From Mesorhizobium sp. M1E.F.Ca.ET.045.02.1.1 (lineage in GTDB: Bacteria > Pseudomonadota > Alphaproteobacteria > Rhizobiales > Rhizobiaceae): a stretch of 64,000 nt of DNA. The DNA lies in assembly GCF_003952485.1 (NCBI RefSeq), contig NZ_CP034447.1, positions 3,610,501-3,674,500 on the forward strand, written 5' to 3'. A program made the position numbers and the translations under genes. The notes beneath the pieces are model-generated. The model did not search any database. It saw only the letters and a program-made list of their open reading frames with translations, and was not told the origin of the DNA. Positions 16,459-28,530 of this stretch are shown one piece after another; the first letter of the stretch is position 1; the number at the start of each line of letters is the position of its first letter.

Positions 16459-17501
16459 GAGCGCGTCCTGTTTAATCCGGTTCATATCCTGCGGCTTTGA
16501 AGTAGTTGGCACATTCGGCTGTGGTGAAGAGGTCGACGACCGCGCCGACCGTGTCCCACAACGCCTTGATGGTTCTCTCGGCCTTTGCTCGCAGCAGCGC
16601 CTTGAGTTTGGCGAAGGCGTTCTCAATCGGGTTGAAGTCGGGACTGTAAGGCGGCAGGTAGAGCAGGCTCGCGCCTGCGGCCTCAATCGCGTCGCGCACG
16701 CCGGCGGCCTTGTGGGCGGGCAGGTTGTCCATGACAACTACGTCGCCCTCCGACAATGTCGGGACCAGCACCTGCTCGACATAGGCCAGGAACACGTTGC
16801 CGTTCATGGCGCCGTCGTAGACGAAGGGCGCAGTCATGCCCGTCAGCCGCAGCGCTCCGGTGAAGGTTGTGGTCTTCCAGTGGCCATGCGGCACGCCGGC
16901 CCGGCAGCGCTCGCCGCGCGGCGCTCTTCCACGCAGGCGGGCCATCTTTGTGGAGAGGCCGGTCTCATCGATGAACACGAGCTTCGCCGGATCGAGGTCG
17001 AGCTGGCCGTCGAACCAGTCGCGGCGCCGCTTCAGGATGTCGGGGCGATCCTGCTCCAGTGCGTGCGCGGACTTTTTTTGAATGTCCAGCCGTGGCGGCG
17101 AAGCCAGGCGCTCAAGGCGCTGCGGCTGATGCGCACCGACTGCTCGGCGACGAGCCGCTCCACCATCTCGTTCAGCGTGATGTCCTTGCGCTCCTCGATC
17201 AGCCCGACGACGAAGGCTTCATGCGCATCGAGGCTGGAGGCACGGCGGCGGCCCTGCGGGCGGGGCGCCAGTTCGCCGATCTTCGCCCGCGCAATCCAGC
17301 GGATCGCGCTGGACACTCCCACGCCGAACCGCGCCGCCGCTTGCCGCGCCGACATGCCCTCGTCCGAAGCCTTCAAGACCCGCGACCGAAGATCCACGCT
17401 CAATGCTTTTCCCATCGTCAACCTCCATCGAGGTGGACGTTGAATCAGCACAAAACGCAGCCGTCACTTCACAATCGATTCATCGATCACAGGACGTGCT
17501 C
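16459..17501 (-). mobile_element. IS630-family insertion sequence (about 1.04 kb)
   Basis: Terminal inverted repeats are visible: left GAGCGCGTCCTGT from 16459 and right ACAGGACGTGCTC ending at 17501, with one mismatch. A TA dinucleotide flanks each side (16457-16458 and 17502-17503), which is the target duplication of the IS630/Tc1 group. It holds one transposase gene read through a frameshift. The element has intact ends and the gene looks complete, so it may be recent. Confidence 0.88.
16472..17415 (-). CDS. IS630-type DDE transposase, made by -1 frameshift
   Basis: Two overlapping frames: the first from the ATG at 17415, the second continuing to 16472. The first gives the helix-turn-helix domains ('[28 protein letters not shown]'). 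It meets an A7 run (complement of 17073-17079) after which a -1 shift joins '[17 protein letters not shown]' to the catalytic part. The DDE residues are in 'VFIDETG', '[10 protein letters not shown]' and '[13 protein letters not shown]'. The joined product is about 314 residues, usual for the family. A-run slippage is the known way many IS630 transposases are expressed. Confidence 0.85.
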
Positions 17502-17512
17502 TAGAACCGGCG

Positions 17513-18007
17513 TTGCGGGGCGGTACCGCCACCGCACAAGCCTTCATCGACTCACTTGTCGACTTTAGTACGAACGTTGATCAGCTGCCCCTACTCGCAA
17601 GCGCACCCGACCTGCAAAACCCCGAAATACGCAAAGCGGTGTGGGATTTGACGCGCGATGCTACTCCGATCATCAAGCACCGGATTAGCCGATACGTGGA
17701 ACGCGGGCCGATCGGAGCAATGGTGAAGCTAACGAACAACCACCGGTGTCAGGGCTGCGACGTCTTGGGTCAGGCTTGGGCCACGTTCTTCAAACCGGAT
17801 GGTATGCCGTATGTCGAAGCTCACCACGTGGTGCAGGTATCGACACTCAGCGTTGATGTGCTGGGGCCGCAAAACGTCATTACGGTCTGTCCAAATCACC
17901 ATCGCCAGCTTCACTTCGAGGTCACCACGGTGCTGCACCTTGGCGACGAATTCGAATTCATCCTCCCTCCGCACCTCGCGTTCCGGATTCGGAAGTTTTC
18001 CGTCTGA
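17513..18007 (+). CDS. HNH endonuclease domain protein, possibly lacking its original start
   Basis: 164 residues from a TTG next to the IS630 right end. The nuclease core is clear: 'NHRCQGCDVLG' (first zinc pair), 'YVEAHHVVQVS' (HH), 'LGPQNVITVCPNHHRQLHF' (CxxH with the last metal ligand). Before the insertion the frame ran upstream to about 16408 without a good start, so the IS may have replaced or separated the true start and promoter. With the methyltransferase and Vsr genes nearby it is probably the restriction part of a modification-linked set. It overlaps the convergent Vsr gene by 50 bases. Confidence 0.75.
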   Translation: MRGGTATAQAFIDSLVDFSTNVDQLPLLASAPDLQNPEIRKAVWDLTRDATPIIKHRISRYVERGPIGAMVKLTNNHRCQGCDVLGQAWATFFKPDGMPYVEAHHVVQVSTLSVDVLGPQNVITVCPNHHRQLHFEVTTVLHLGDEFEFILPPHLAFRIRKFSV

Positions 18008-18491
18008 GACTAGCGTTAAAGCTTCGATGAAGGCGGTGTGGTTGGCTCATCCGCGCATCTATCGCCAGTCGCAATATTTGTAGGAGCGGCTCCAGGTAGT
18101 CGTTACGCTTTATCTCGCATTCCCACACCTCCACGACAGCCCAGCCCCGCGAACGCAGTGCGCCCGCAGCAGCGGCGTCACGCTCCCGATTGCGCCTAAA
18201 CTTCTCCGTCCAGAACGCGACCCTGGACTTTGGCGTGGTCGCGAGATGGCAGCCCGGATGGCGATGCCAGAAACAGCCATGAACGAATACCACGACCTTT
18301 CGCCGGGGAAAAACGAGATCCGGCGTTCCCGGGAGGCCCTTAACATGAAGGCGGTATCGCAGACCGGCGGCATGAAGAGCCGATCGCACTTTCATCTCGG
18401 GCGACGTGTCCTTTTGCCGTACCGAACGCATTATCCTGCTGCGCTGTGAACTAACGGGATAATCGTCGTTGTCTATATGGTCACAGGTCAT
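17958..18491 (-). CDS. Very short patch repair (Vsr) type endonuclease
   Basis: 177 residues. 'RSRIMRSVRQKDTSPEMKVRSALHAAGLRYRLHV' and 'GTPDLVFPRRKVVVFVHGCFWHRHPGC' are the Vsr core with its Asp and zinc-binding His and Cys. 'GWAVVEVWECEI' completes the fold. Vsr nicks T:G mismatches left by deamination of 5-methylcytosine, so its presence fits the cytosine methyltransferase in the same region. The last 40 residues are extra compared with a usual length near 135-145. It lies downstream of the druE-like gene on the same strand. Confidence 0.9.
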   Translation of the reverse strand: MTCDHIDNDDYPVSSQRSRIMRSVRQKDTSPEMKVRSALHAAGLRYRLHVKGLPGTPDLVFPRRKVVVFVHGCFWHRHPGCHLATTPKSRVAFWTEKFRRNRERDAAAAGALRSRGWAVVEVWECEIKRNDYLEPLLQILRLAIDARMSQPHRLHRSFNASLRRKTSESGTRGAEGG

Positions 18492-18627
18492 GGTTCTCAG
18501 TGCTCATTAGGGATGCAGCCGCCTGCGACGCTATAGGCGAACGTCGCAAAAACAGCCGCCTTCAGGCGCCAAAGTTGGCCGGACGCGCCATTCACGCTGA
18601 ACCGTGCATTCCTTGAGGAGTCGACTC

Positions 18628-21600
18628 TCAGTCAAGTCTCACCGCAAGGAACGTCCCATCTAGACCGTTGAGAACTGAGAACGGTCGTTTAAGGCTCGTC
18701 ACCTGCTCAGAGATTGAGCTAGCATGATCGTGGTGTTCGTCGGTAACTCGCCATGAGCCCATTCCCTGATCAAAGAAGATCGTGCCAGAGCCACGCGGCG
18801 TTCGAAATTCAAGGCGACGGCGGTGCGGCGCGGATTGGACTTGTGACACCTGCACTTTCGGCACCACCTCGACAAGCGATTGCTCCATAACCGCCGTACG
18901 CGTAACTAGGTCGGCCCAATCCCTATGCAACCACGGTCCTGTACGAGCCCCACCGCCGGTCTTGGCGGCGAGAGTCTGCACTTTGACGTTGGTGTCATAG
19001 TCGCTGAAGGCGGCGACCACTTCCGTCAGGAGACGGATGGACAGCGGATTGAACAGGTACTTGTCCGAATAGCGAATCTCCAAACACGGGGCAGCGAATA
19101 CCTGCGCTAATTCCGTCGAGCGCGCGCGCAACAGCGCCCTGAGCCGGGCACCGAAACCCGCGGCTGGTCCGTCGAGCTCATCAGCAATCTCGAAAATGGC
19201 CTCACTGCCGCCGGCCGAGAGCAGGGCGGATACATCTAGCCGCTCCCGCGGCGCGGCAAGCGCCGTTGCACCTCGTACCACCGGAGCATCGGAGACAGAG
19301 CCCCAACCAATACCCACGGCCTTCGCGGATGCAGACGATGATGCCCAGGCGGTTAGCCCACGTGTCGAGACCACACCCGCCAGCCAGGCGTCGTTGTCGA
19401 CTTCGTTTCGCGCTACGATGTCGACGCGTGCGCGCTGAGCCCATAGTACCACGTTCCGACGCGTGACGGCATCGGTAGCGGTCAGCGCGCTCGCGTCGAC
19501 TGCGATCTGCACCCCGCGCCCGCGAGCGCCCCAGCGTTCCAGAACGGGCGCCATTTGCCAAGTCTCCAATTCCCACTCTGCAGGAGGCCCTGACATGAAC
19601 ACGACCAGTGTATTCGACGCATCGTCCCCAAGGCGGTCGGAGAGTGCTTGGGGGAGAGGTGCGGATTCATATTCGGTGGCAGGTCCGAACAGTCGGAAGC
19701 GCTTGGGAAGGTCCAGACTGCGTCCAATGGCGGTGAGTAGGGAATGCGCTGCCCTCCGGTCGGTGCCTTCGACCGCATGTTGGCTATCAACCGAGAGCAC
19801 GCAGCGAGGGCAGGCGAATACTGCATCGGGATCGCCACAACGGCCCAACTTGCTGCAGTCCAGCAAGTCTCTAGCCTCGTTAAGTATGCCGATGGGATCA
19901 CGAGCTATCGTGGCAGAGAAGCCGGCGCCTCCGCTCGCCCGGTCGAAGACAGCAGCGGTCCAATTGCGCTGGCCGGCAGGATGGATGGCGGGAGGCGCCG
20001 CAAAGCCCATCTCGTCAGCATCCACGCCGAGGCGACGCGCGGCCGCTTCTCTGATCGCCAAAGCCACCGTCAGCGCCACTTCACGGCTGGCGCAGTCGTA
20101 GAGTTGTATTTCGCAGACGTCGGTTCGAATTTCGTGACCGAGTCGTAGATGGCGCGCCACGGCATAGGGGTTGATCTCCGGCGCGCCTGTGCAGGTGCGT
20201 TCGTCGGCCGCACGGGGGCCTCCGCGAAGTGGACGGTGCCCCGCGAGGGACCCGGCGCCATCCGCTTGGTGTTCGGCTTCCGCGCGGCCACAGTGCAGGC
20301 AGACCTCGAACCCATGGCCGTGCGGACCTGGATTGAACCAGAAGACCAGACCGTCCGAGCCGGTCCGGAGGCGCCCGACGTTTGGGTCCGGGAGAGCGCG
20401 CCAAGCCAGAGTGCGCGCCGAGACCCAGGGGTCGACGAGCATTGAAGTCCCGGTGTCCGAGGGGTCATCATGAACTTCGTAGCGCGCGTCGACGGCAAAA
20501 CCGGCTGGAGCGAGGAATCGCATGATCTTGAAGTCAGAGCTGCCGCAATCGGGGCAGGCGCCGGGAGACACGGCGGATGGCGCCGACAGTAACGCGCCGC
20601 AGGACTGACAATGGCGCATCTGACGAAGGCTTTGCACCTCCCGCACACCGGCCTTATCGGCGGGACGTTTCCAATTCAGCGTGACGCCCGCGGACTCTCG
20701 CACGACACCGTCCACCACCAAGCTCCGCCCAGGCGCATACTCGAATATGGCGATGTCGCGTTGTCGGGATGGGTATCCTCGAGAACTAAAGCGGTTCTCG
20801 CCAGAGTCCTCTCGCTTGTGTCGCTCGACCCCAGTCTCCGTCACGAAGGACACCACGTCGCTCGGGAAGCCATATGACGGTAGGAATCCGCGACCGGCGA
20901 GTTCACCCAAAAGGTAATTTCCCTGGAGCCTCCGACGTTGGAAGTCCCGCGCCTTGGATACCACAGAGGTTTCGGCATCCGGCTCATCGCCCCTTAGTGC
21001 GTCCCATTCCGCGCTCAAATCCGACTGAATGCGCTCGATCGTATCCCGGACACCTTCGAAGAGGTCGGGGTCTGGTCGCACGGGGGTCCCGCGCAACACC
21101 TCCTCAAGATCCGATGTCATCGTCTTGAGACCTGCAGCGGCGGCGTCGAGCCATGCTAGGAAGCGACGCCAAGGCAAGTTATTCAGGACTTCTGCGCTGA
21201 GTCCGAGGCCGAAAAAGGCGCCATTCGTCAGTTTGTGAAGTTCGGCGCCCTGAGTGGCCAGAAAGCGCGCAAGAAGAAGGGCGTGGGCGTGACGTCGAGC
21301 GATGGTTGGGCTTTCGAGACTGACCACCGGCGCGGGCGCTTCTCGCGCCAGGAAGGCGCCGGGATCTGCGAACGCGAGTCGGTCGAGCGGTCGATCCTTG
21401 CAAATCGTCAGGCCAAGAGCGATCGGCTGACGCGCCCGTCCCGCCCGGCCGACACGCTGCCGGTAATTAGCGATCGCCGGTGGCGCATTGGTGTTTAGAA
21501 CCGCCTCGATGCTTCCAATGTCAACGCCCATCTCCATGGTGGTCGAGCAGCCAAGGACGTTGACTTTTCCAGATTTGAAGGCGTTTTCGTAGTCGCGGAG

Positions 21601-24600
21601 CAGGAAACTCGGTTGCTGAGCGGAGTGCTCCGCCGCGCGCAGCCACGGCGAGAACCTCGCCGCGCGATCCTGCTGATCGCCCCAGGCCCCCTTGGCCCTC
21701 AGGAGCGAGACACGTTCATCGGTCGCTAGCCAGTCGTCGAGAATTGAATCGGAGACGCGACCTCCGTGGGCATCACGGCGCCATGGAAACGGCAGGGTCG
21801 GCATGTCGACGGCTTCGGCTTTCGGGTGCACACCGAGCTTGTCGTATGGGCTTAGTCCGCGGAAGGTCGTGTCCACCAGACGTCGAGTGTTGGGGCACCA
21901 GAAGGCCCTTTCGATCGGCGTGACATTCATGTCGCCGAGCCGTAGCCGGAAGCCATTCGGACTGACCGTCATGAACCTTTGCAACGTCGACCATGCTGCC
22001 CGCAGAAGTTCGTTCAAGTCATCCCGAACGCTTGGATCATCGCGATCGAGACCAAGCGCCTGGACAAGCATCCGAACCACGCGAGAAGGTCTTGGACCGT
22101 AGGGGTGTGGCCAGAAGCGGACGTATCGGCTTGAGGGAAGCGCAGGCTCGAAAGGTACCATTTCCACGTGGCTCTGGCGGCGGTCAATCCAACGCATCCA
22201 ACGTTTAGCGTCGAAATCCAGGATGACGTTAGTTCGGACAAAATGCGTAAGGAGAAGGCGCACGAGGTCGCGCCAGTCGTCTGCATTCAACCCTAAGCGC
22301 GTTGCGGAAGCCGGAACGACCACGTTGGGCTCGTCCAGGCCGGGAATGGTCAAGCGCAAAAGGCCCAATGTCTCAGCGCTGTTGGCGCGGACGGGCCGTC
22401 GCATGATCTCCCGATATAGCATGAATTCAGCGAGCCGCGCTGGGTCGGAGAAAGTCTCTTCGCGCTCGACCCAGAGATTCGAGAGAAAGCGGTTGATTGT
22501 GGGCTCAGCGGCGAGTCGATCGACAAGTTGGCGCCAGGCCTTCGGGGTGGCGACCCCTTCGAGCCTGATTCGCGCCAACCGAAGGTCAGCCATGAGGCTG
22601 AGAGTGATCCCGTCCTGCTCGTCGGAGGCCAGTCGCTTGAGCTTAGCCTCGATCGCGGCGATGGCCTGGTCGTCCCGCACGGGACGATCCTGCACAAAGT
22701 GGTAGAGAAAGCTTCGGACGAAGCCGCGCTCCGATGCCACCTGCAAGTTCGCCGCGTGTCGGGCCGTGCCCTGCCGCGCATCGGTGAAGGTAATCAGTTG
22801 CCGGCCGTCGAGCGGCAAGGGCTCGTCAGCGTCAGGTTTTGGCGATAGGTGCCCGACGAGTCCAGGGGTGATCTGAGACATCAAGTAGGGCGCACCCGCG
22901 ACGAGCGATCGAAGCACGCCGGCCTCGAGGTCCACCTTCTTGGGTGCCCAGCCGCAACATGGACACTCACCTACGTGGCGGCTCGCGGTCGTTGGTAACC
23001 CCGCGCCGTCCACGGTCTCGACGATCGCACCGGTTTTTGGCTCGAAGCGGATTATCGGAGACGGCCGTGCCCCGCGCGCCCCTAAATATCGGCGGTTCAC
23101 GACCGGGGATGTGGTCAGCGGCGCATCGTCTTGTGTGTCGTCTTCGGCGCCGAAGGTTTCGTCGCGATCGAGCGTTTGCTCGAACTCACCGTCCCCTGTG
23201 CCGCCTGTCCAGGCCACAAGATGCGATCCGTCGGCAGTTTCTTCAGCCTTGAGCGCACCATCGCCGCATTGAATGCAATAGGCCCATTCGAGCACGAGCG
23301 ATCCGCAGTGTGAGCAATGCTCTCGCGATTCGAGGAAGACGGCGCCGAAGTGCCAGTCGGCTGCTTCAGATGCGGCGGGCCGCCCGGGACAGGTCGGGTT
23401 CACGCAGGCCCAGAGACCGGAAAGCGTCCGGTGGAAGAGGTGTAGGCGGACCGGCAGGATTGAGTCTCCGCCAGCGCTGGCCAGCGCCGGATCGGAATGT
23501 GGGTCCTTCGCCCTTGACGCTTCGACAAGCAGGCGCCTCGGGTCTACGTCCGCGCCGCCGATCTGGCGCGCCTGCGCGCTCCAGCCGCTCCAGCCTACGA
23601 TGGCGCCGGCTCTGAACTGCTCCCTCAGGACCCTTAGCGGTGCAGACTTAGCGAAGATCTCACCGGCCTGGAGCGGTTCCATGCCCGCTATCTCGTCAAG
23701 TTCGATGAGATTGCTATTGAGGGCAGGAGAGGCCGGTAGCGACGCCCTAACACCTCTTACCACGTGAATATTTTGCTCTGGTGCGCCTGACAGATCTCGA
23801 AGGAAGGATCGTAGCTCGGCGGCGTCCGGGCCGCCGATCGTCGCTGAGGTCGCGACGTATCGGAGCTCTTCGGGTTTGCGACCGAAAGCAAGCGCGACGC
23901 GGCGTAGTAGGAGAGCAATTTCGGCCGCCTGGGCGCCGACATATGAGTGCGCTTCGTCCAGTACCACGAAGTCAAGCGTACCTTGTGACGCCCGCAGGAT
24001 CGGTGCGTCCTTCTGCCGGATCAGCATGTACTCCAGCATGGTAACGTTGGTGACAAGAACCGGCGGAGGCGAGCGCCTGAGTGTCGTCCTATCAGCGACC
24101 TTCCAGGGTTCCCCACGCGCGGCGGTGCTCCGCACACTCTCCGGCGTGTCGCCATTGTAGAGGCAGTAGCGCAGCGCTCCGCCGAAGGGGGCGAACCACT
24201 TTGACAGCCGCTCCTCCTGGCTGGCGATAAGTGCGTTGAGCGGATAGAGCATCAGCGCGCGCACTCCTTCGAGCGGTTTTGCACCGCTATCGGAGGATCG
24301 AACCAGCCCATCCAAAATCGGTGTCAAAAAGCATTCTGTCTTCCCTGAGCCTGTGCCGCTCGACACGATCACCGAAGCGGCGCGTTCGCCGCAAAGCTGC
24401 TTCCAAGCGTCCACCTGGTGGGTGTAGGGCGGGTATGCGACTTCACGCAGAACTTCGAGCGTTCTTGGGTGCAAAAGGCCAGCCGGCAATCCGCCCCAAC
24501 CGCCCTCTAACGGCAACCAGGGATAAGCGCCTTCGACAAACGGTTCGGAGAGGGCCGAGTTAGGCTGACCAGCGCGCGCACCCAAGCCCTCACGCAGATG

Positions 24601-24693
24601 CCGATTGAGATCGACTGAACGGAGTCGAGCCATACCGACAATCGCATCTGCAGCATCGCGTGGCAGCCGCGCCAGAAGCCTCTCGATTTCCAT
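18628..24693 (-). CDS. druE: Druantia type III DruE-like giant helicase with DUF1998
   Basis: 2021 residues from the ATG at 24693, which shares one base with the stop of the preceding gene (TGATG). The helicase part has Walker A 'GTGSGKTE' at about 113-120, DEAH at 246-249, an SAT motif, then '[11 protein letters not shown]' and '[13 protein letters not shown]' (motif VI). Cysteine pairs near 500-560 ('CSHCG', 'CIQCG') and 'CPCCGW', 'CQSCG...CPDCG' look zinc-binding. The DUF1998 part has 'DRASGGAGF' and '[18 protein letters not shown]'. The last 350 residues resemble a degenerate PLD fold. Size, domains and order match DruE of Druantia, which blocks phage; mechanism is not known from sequence. 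Confidence 0.82.
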   Translation of the reverse strand: MEIERLLARLPRDAADAIVGMARLRSVDLNRHLREGLGARAGQPNSALSEPFVEGAYPWLPLEGGWGGLPAGLLHPRTLEVLREVAYPPYTHQVDAWKQLCGERAASVIVSSGTGSGKTECFLTPILDGLVRSSDSGAKPLEGVRALMLYPLNALIASQEERLSKWFAPFGGALRYCLYNGDTPESVRSTAARGEPWKVADRTTLRRSPPPVLVTNVTMLEYMLIRQKDAPILRASQGTLDFVVLDEAHSYVGAQAAEIALLLRRVALAFGRKPEELRYVATSATIGGPDAAELRSFLRDLSGAPEQNIHVVRGVRASLPASPALNSNLIELDEIAGMEPLQAGEIFAKSAPLRVLREQFRAGAIVGWSGWSAQARQIGGADVDPRRLLVEASRAKDPHSDPALASAGGDSILPVRLHLFHRTLSGLWACVNPTCPGRPAASEAADWHFGAVFLESREHCSHCGSLVLEWAYCIQCGDGALKAEETADGSHLVAWTGGTGDGEFEQTLDRDETFGAEDDTQDDAPLTTSPVVNRRYLGARGARPSPIIRFEPKTGAIVETVDGAGLPTTASRHVGECPCCGWAPKKVDLEAGVLRSLVAGAPYLMSQITPGLVGHLSPKPDADEPLPLDGRQLITFTDARQGTARHAANLQVASERGFVRSFLYHFVQDRPVRDDQAIAAIEAKLKRLASDEQDGITLSLMADLRLARIRLEGVATPKAWRQLVDRLAAEPTINRFLSNLWVEREETFSDPARLAEFMLYREIMRRPVRANSAETLGLLRLTIPGLDEPNVVVPASATRLGLNADDWRDLVRLLLTHFVRTNVILDFDAKRWMRWIDRRQSHVEMVPFEPALPSSRYVRFWPHPYGPRPSRVVRMLVQALGLDRDDPSVRDDLNELLRAAWSTLQRFMTVSPNGFRLRLGDMNVTPIERAFWCPNTRRLVDTTFRGLSPYDKLGVHPKAEAVDMPTLPFPWRRDAHGGRVSDSILDDWLATDERVSLLRAKGAWGDQQDRAARFSPWLRAAEHSAQQPSFLLRDYENAFKSGKVNVLGCSTTMEMGVDIGSIEAVLNTNAPPAIANYRQRVGRAGRARQPIALGLTICKDRPLDRLAFADPGAFLAREAPAPVVSLESPTIARRHAHALLLARFLATQGAELHKLTNGAFFGLGLSAEVLNNLPWRRFLAWLDAAAAGLKTMTSDLEEVLRGTPVRPDPDLFEGVRDTIERIQSDLSAEWDALRGDEPDAETSVVSKARDFQRRRLQGNYLLGELAGRGFLPSYGFPSDVVSFVTETGVERHKREDSGENRFSSRGYPSRQRDIAIFEYAPGRSLVVDGVVRESAGVTLNWKRPADKAGVREVQSLRQMRHCQSCGALLSAPSAVSPGACPDCGSSDFKIMRFLAPAGFAVDARYEVHDDPSDTGTSMLVDPWVSARTLAWRALPDPNVGRLRTGSDGLVFWFNPGPHGHGFEVCLHCGRAEAEHQADGAGSLAGHRPLRGGPRAADERTCTGAPEINPYAVARHLRLGHEIRTDVCEIQLYDCASREVALTVALAIREAAARRLGVDADEMGFAAPPAIHPAGQRNWTAAVFDRASGGAGFSATIARDPIGILNEARDLLDCSKLGRCGDPDAVFACPRCVLSVDSQHAVEGTDRRAAHSLLTAIGRSLDLPKRFRLFGPATEYESAPLPQALSDRLGDDASNTLVVFMSGPPAEWELETWQMAPVLERWGARGRGVQIAVDASALTATDAVTRRNVVLWAQRARVDIVARNEVDNDAWLAGVVSTRGLTAWASSSASAKAVGIGWGSVSDAPVVRGATALAAPRERLDVSALLSAGGSEAIFEIADELDGPAAGFGARLRALLRARSTELAQVFAAPCLEIRYSDKYLFNPLSIRLLTEVVAAFSDYDTNVKVQTLAAKTGGGARTGPWLHRDWADLVTRTAVMEQSLVEVVPKVQVSQVQSAPHRRRLEFRTPRGSGTIFFDQGMGSWRVTDEHHDHASSISEQVTSLKRPFSVLNGLDGTFLAVRLD

Positions 24694-27600
24694 CACAGGT
24701 CCATTCGTTGGGTGGTGCCGGGGTCTATAGTCTCGCGTCCAAGGGCGACGGCGAGAGCGCTCTCGAAGAGCTGACGGTCGTGGAGCCAAGCGGCCCGACA
24801 TCGTCCGACAACCTGCGGGTTTTGATGGAGTTTGCCGGCCGCCATTCGCGCCGCCACTAGGGGAGCAGCGATCAAATCCGCGAAGGCTGGGTCGTACCGC
24901 TCCCAAAGCTCGCGTCGCTCTGGCAGGAGCCCCGCGAGATGCAATCCGGTCGGTGGCTCGCGATGCTCACTCTGACGAGTCACGAACGCTTCGGCGAGTT
25001 CCCGAAGCGTTTCCTTCGGACGCCGGCATAGCCTTCCGATGAGGCCGGGTTCCAAATCTGCTCGTGGCGCGACCAATAGGAAGGTGATCCACGCATGAGT
25101 CGCTAGCCCGGGCTCCAGATCAGCGATTTGGCCGAGGGCGGCCGCCACATTGCGCCCTGCGTCGGCAGTCGGTAGTTCCAACCGTTCCAGGCGGCGCTCC
25201 AACTCGTCAATTCTCGTTCGAAACGCAGACACCCAGTGCTCGACTTCCGTTGCGCACCAGAGGAAGGGTAACTCACTTTGTAGCCGGATCACGGCGTCGC
25301 GCTCCTCAAGAGTGTCGCAGGTCGACAGGATCCACGGAGCCGCCTGGGGGGCACGGCAAAGTGACCGCAGGGCATCGATCGCCGGCACGGGCACGTTGCG
25401 ATCCCGCGCGGCCACGCTCAGATCGACCAAGAGGCGGAGATCAGCGCGGTTCAAGGCTTCCGGGTGCTTTAACACTGTAGCAAATGCATCGTCCCGGGCG
25501 TCACGTCGTGCGATCCTGAAGGCCAGACGAAGCGCACTTCCACGATCGTCGTCGCCCGGTGGTTGGGCGACCACCTTCGGTCTGAGCGAGGTCCCGTCAT
25601 TGGTTCGCCCGAAGATCAGCCAGGGGCCCGGACCGAGCTCTTGCAGGAGTCGCGTCTGCAATTCCTGCAAGGAAAGGCGTGGAAGGTTGTTGGAGAGTTT
25701 CGCGGTAGGCTGCGTCAGCGCTAGCGCATCCAGATTCCAACCAAGGATACTCGAAAGGCCCGAGAACGGCGAAATGCCTTTCTCGGCCACCAGCGGCTGG
25801 TCTTCGTCGTACCAGGCGATCTCGGCGAAGTGGTCACCTCGACCGGCCCAGCTCAGGCGCACCTCCGCATCGAGGTCCGGAAAGCTACCAAGGAGATCCC
25901 GCAATTCGTCTTGAAAGGCCGATAGCGGGACGAGACCGTCGATACGACGCGTGGCCTGCACGGGCTGTCCTGCGCCCTGCCGAACCACCAGCCATAGGTC
26001 GCGACCGCCAGGCGCCAACAGGCGGAACCCATGCAGTCGATCGATCGAAATCTGGGCCCGGCTTACGGCGGGCCGCATGTCCGGGGTCAACAGGAGCGGC
26101 TCGGCAATCGGATCAGCGAGCGTTAGGTCGAGTTGGGTGTCCCATCGCAGCGCCACGTGTAGCATCGCGCCTGGGGTGTGGAGTCGAAGATCGACGCGCG
26201 CGTCATCACCATTCCTGGAGATCGGAAGGATCTGACCGCCCTTCGCCGCAACGCTGGCCCCGAGCAGATTCTCGATTTTCAACGAGTGGGTTCGCGGTTC
26301 TCCCGATAGCACCAATTCACGCGGCGCAACGTCGGCGCAGGTCCAAGCGACCAGTTCACCGCCCCGCCTCATTGCGATCTCGACCCTGCCCAGGGGCGCG
26401 TGTTTGTTCGAAGAACGCCACGAGCCTCTCCCCAACGACCGCCAAATTAGGTCTTCCGACGAAACCAGCGTGTGATGCTGACCATCCGAAAGCCAAGCCT
26501 TTGGCGTCCCTAGGAACACCGTCTCGCGCACCCGCCGTAGAGTCTCTCCTGTGAGGATCAGTCGCTTCGTATCCTCGCGCTCGGCCGCGCTACGCCACGT
26601 GAGACGCCCATCACCAAGGTCGAGCGAAGCTTGCCCGACGAAGGCCAGAAGACAGCGTCCATCGAGGATGCAGTCTCCCAAGTCAGAAGGAGGGTGTTCG
26701 AACTTCAGTGCTGAACGAGCCTCCTGCGTTACAGCCATAGCCAGCCATGGCCGAGTGCTTCGAAAGGGCGAACTGCCAATGAATCTTAGTTCAAGCGCGT
26801 TCTCAAAATCGACGCCAGGATCTGGCTGGAAGAGGAGGACAGGCGCGTCTACCGGCTCGCCGGCAAACGCGGTGAACTCTTCGACTAAGGTCTCCCCTGC
26901 AACTGCCGCCAACCTAATTGCCTGGTTCAGGCGAGCGGGAACTTCGAACGCCTTGACCAGCGGACGGGACTCCCACGCTGTCGCCTCGTCTGATTCCACC
27001 TGTTCCAGCACGGCGATGGGCCGGTTCAAACCCGGCAGATCACCCCGCGGAAAGATGCGCAGCCGAGTGGCACCTTCCATCGCTGCCTGCAATTGGGGAG
27101 ATGTTCGGACCACGTCGAGTTCACCTGACAAGGTGAGTTCGGCCCGCGGCGCCCACCCTTCGGCGGTGCGCCGCAGCAATCGGCTTGCCGCCAGGGCTCC
27201 CCCTTCGACGCGCCGGGTCCGGACCAAGTCTTCCACCAGAGATCGAAAATCGCCTTCCTCCAAGTCAAAAGGCAGATCGTTGCGCCAAGCAGGCACCACA
27301 GAATCCAGGTGGAGCACGGGATCTCGGTCATTTCGTTCGTGGAGGGGCGGCAATTGTTGACGGAAACGAACGATTACCGTGGACAGCGCCACGGCTGGCT
27401 CCACCAGCGCCTGAACAAGCGTTTCGCCCGCCCGCCATGCCTCACTTGCGACGGCCTCGGCAGGTGTGAAGCCCATTTCGATCGCCAAGATGCTGCGCTT
27501 CAGCCATAACCCCAAGGTTCCCTCTTTGATGGCAGCAGCTGGAAAACCCGCCTCGCGCACTACGCCGAAGAGGAGCGGCACGTCGGTCGGCTGAGGGCGT

Positions 27601-27956
27601 CGCCACCGTTTCAAGCCAGCTTCGGCGGCTTCCCGCACCACCGCGTAGCGCACGTCGGCGGCCGAATCATTCGCGTGATATCGAATTCCAAGGACAGCTA
27701 AGGGTCTGATCCAGTCCCAAGCCCCCCCGGCGCGTTCCCGGCGATACCACTCGGCTGTGAAAGCAACGAACAAAGCCTGACCATGGGAGTCGTTCAGCGC
27801 GGTCGGTCCATGGCGTTTTAGGACCTCCCGAACGCCCTCGAACTCTTGTCGGCTGAATCGGTAGCGATAAAGTGGGCGCCCATCAGGGAGCGATAATCCG
27901 CGCGATCGGAATAAGGCCTCGTAAGCGCCGCGTAGACCTAGACGCGGCTCGTCCAT
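24693..27956 (-). CDS. druH: Druantia type III DruH-like protein (STY4851/ECs_5259 family)
   Basis: 1087 residues, preceded by a G-rich GGGGGGA site. No enzyme motif is seen. The N-terminal part ('[22 protein letters not shown]', '[31 protein letters not shown]') fits the STY4851/ECs_5259 type, whose genes stand directly before a DUF1998 helicase. The middle is beta-rich and the C-terminal 300 residues are helical repeats. Its stop overlaps the druE-like start by one base, so translation is coupled. The two-gene order DruH then DruE is the known layout of Druantia type III. My assignment rests on size, order and family style, not on a search. Confidence 0.78.
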   Translation of the reverse strand: MDEPRLGLRGAYEALFRSRGLSLPDGRPLYRYRFSRQEFEGVREVLKRHGPTALNDSHGQALFVAFTAEWYRRERAGGAWDWIRPLAVLGIRYHANDSAADVRYAVVREAAEAGLKRWRRPQPTDVPLLFGVVREAGFPAAAIKEGTLGLWLKRSILAIEMGFTPAEAVASEAWRAGETLVQALVEPAVALSTVIVRFRQQLPPLHERNDRDPVLHLDSVVPAWRNDLPFDLEEGDFRSLVEDLVRTRRVEGGALAASRLLRRTAEGWAPRAELTLSGELDVVRTSPQLQAAMEGATRLRIFPRGDLPGLNRPIAVLEQVESDEATAWESRPLVKAFEVPARLNQAIRLAAVAGETLVEEFTAFAGEPVDAPVLLFQPDPGVDFENALELRFIGSSPFRSTRPWLAMAVTQEARSALKFEHPPSDLGDCILDGRCLLAFVGQASLDLGDGRLTWRSAAEREDTKRLILTGETLRRVRETVFLGTPKAWLSDGQHHTLVSSEDLIWRSLGRGSWRSSNKHAPLGRVEIAMRRGGELVAWTCADVAPRELVLSGEPRTHSLKIENLLGASVAAKGGQILPISRNGDDARVDLRLHTPGAMLHVALRWDTQLDLTLADPIAEPLLLTPDMRPAVSRAQISIDRLHGFRLLAPGGRDLWLVVRQGAGQPVQATRRIDGLVPLSAFQDELRDLLGSFPDLDAEVRLSWAGRGDHFAEIAWYDEDQPLVAEKGISPFSGLSSILGWNLDALALTQPTAKLSNNLPRLSLQELQTRLLQELGPGPWLIFGRTNDGTSLRPKVVAQPPGDDDRGSALRLAFRIARRDARDDAFATVLKHPEALNRADLRLLVDLSVAARDRNVPVPAIDALRSLCRAPQAAPWILSTCDTLEERDAVIRLQSELPFLWCATEVEHWVSAFRTRIDELERRLERLELPTADAGRNVAAALGQIADLEPGLATHAWITFLLVAPRADLEPGLIGRLCRRPKETLRELAEAFVTRQSEHREPPTGLHLAGLLPERRELWERYDPAFADLIAAPLVAARMAAGKLHQNPQVVGRCRAAWLHDRQLFESALAVALGRETIDPGTTQRMDL

Positions 27957-28530
27957 ATTTCCCCCCAGGCTCCCAATTCAGATTGTGACACACTGTGCAT
28001 TAGTTGTGAAGTTTTCCTCTGCGAGCAGGCCGCCTAGAGGGCGAGAGCGGACTTTTCGACAATAGGAACGATTTCGAAGACAATTTCGACGGCCTCGGCA
28101 GGCCGCTTGCACGGTCGTCGTTCAGCTTCCCCGAACTATCTTCGCGGAACGATTCCCAATGGCAGCTATTAGCGCGACTACGACCTGGAGCATGGTCATC
28201 GGCAACGACTACTTCCTGGGAGGAGACAATTTGCGTCTATGGCCGACGTGGGCGCATTGCGGACCAACAGCGTTGGGCCGGATGCGACCGGAAGCTTCAG
28301 GAGAAAAAGACCTCCTAGGCGGATAGTTCCACGTCGCCGTGTCCGGCTTATAGCGGACATTCGGCAATTTGGCAGCGAATGACCACATTGTGACAATCTT
28401 GCCGAAGACGAACGTCTAACCTAAACCCCCATCCAGGACATCAACCAAATTGGAGCCACTGTTTGGGACCGGGCGTAGTTGCGACGTTTGCCCTGTCCGG
28501 ACGTGTGAGCAAATGCCGTGGGCAACCGTG
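27957..28530. promoter_or_regulatory. Intergenic region upstream of the Druantia genes
   Basis: 574 bp without a convincing gene, between the druH-like start (minus) and a broken aminopeptidase gene (plus). It should hold the promoter of the druH-druE pair. I see no strong sigma-70 boxes or operators and no extended repeat. Confidence 0.35.

Noticed and set aside
11134..24693. DISARM system (PLD protein, methyltransferase, DUF1998 helicase)
   Set aside because: The genes are not in one operon, no DrmB-like protein is present, and the large helicase sits directly after a DruH-like gene, which fits Druantia type III better.
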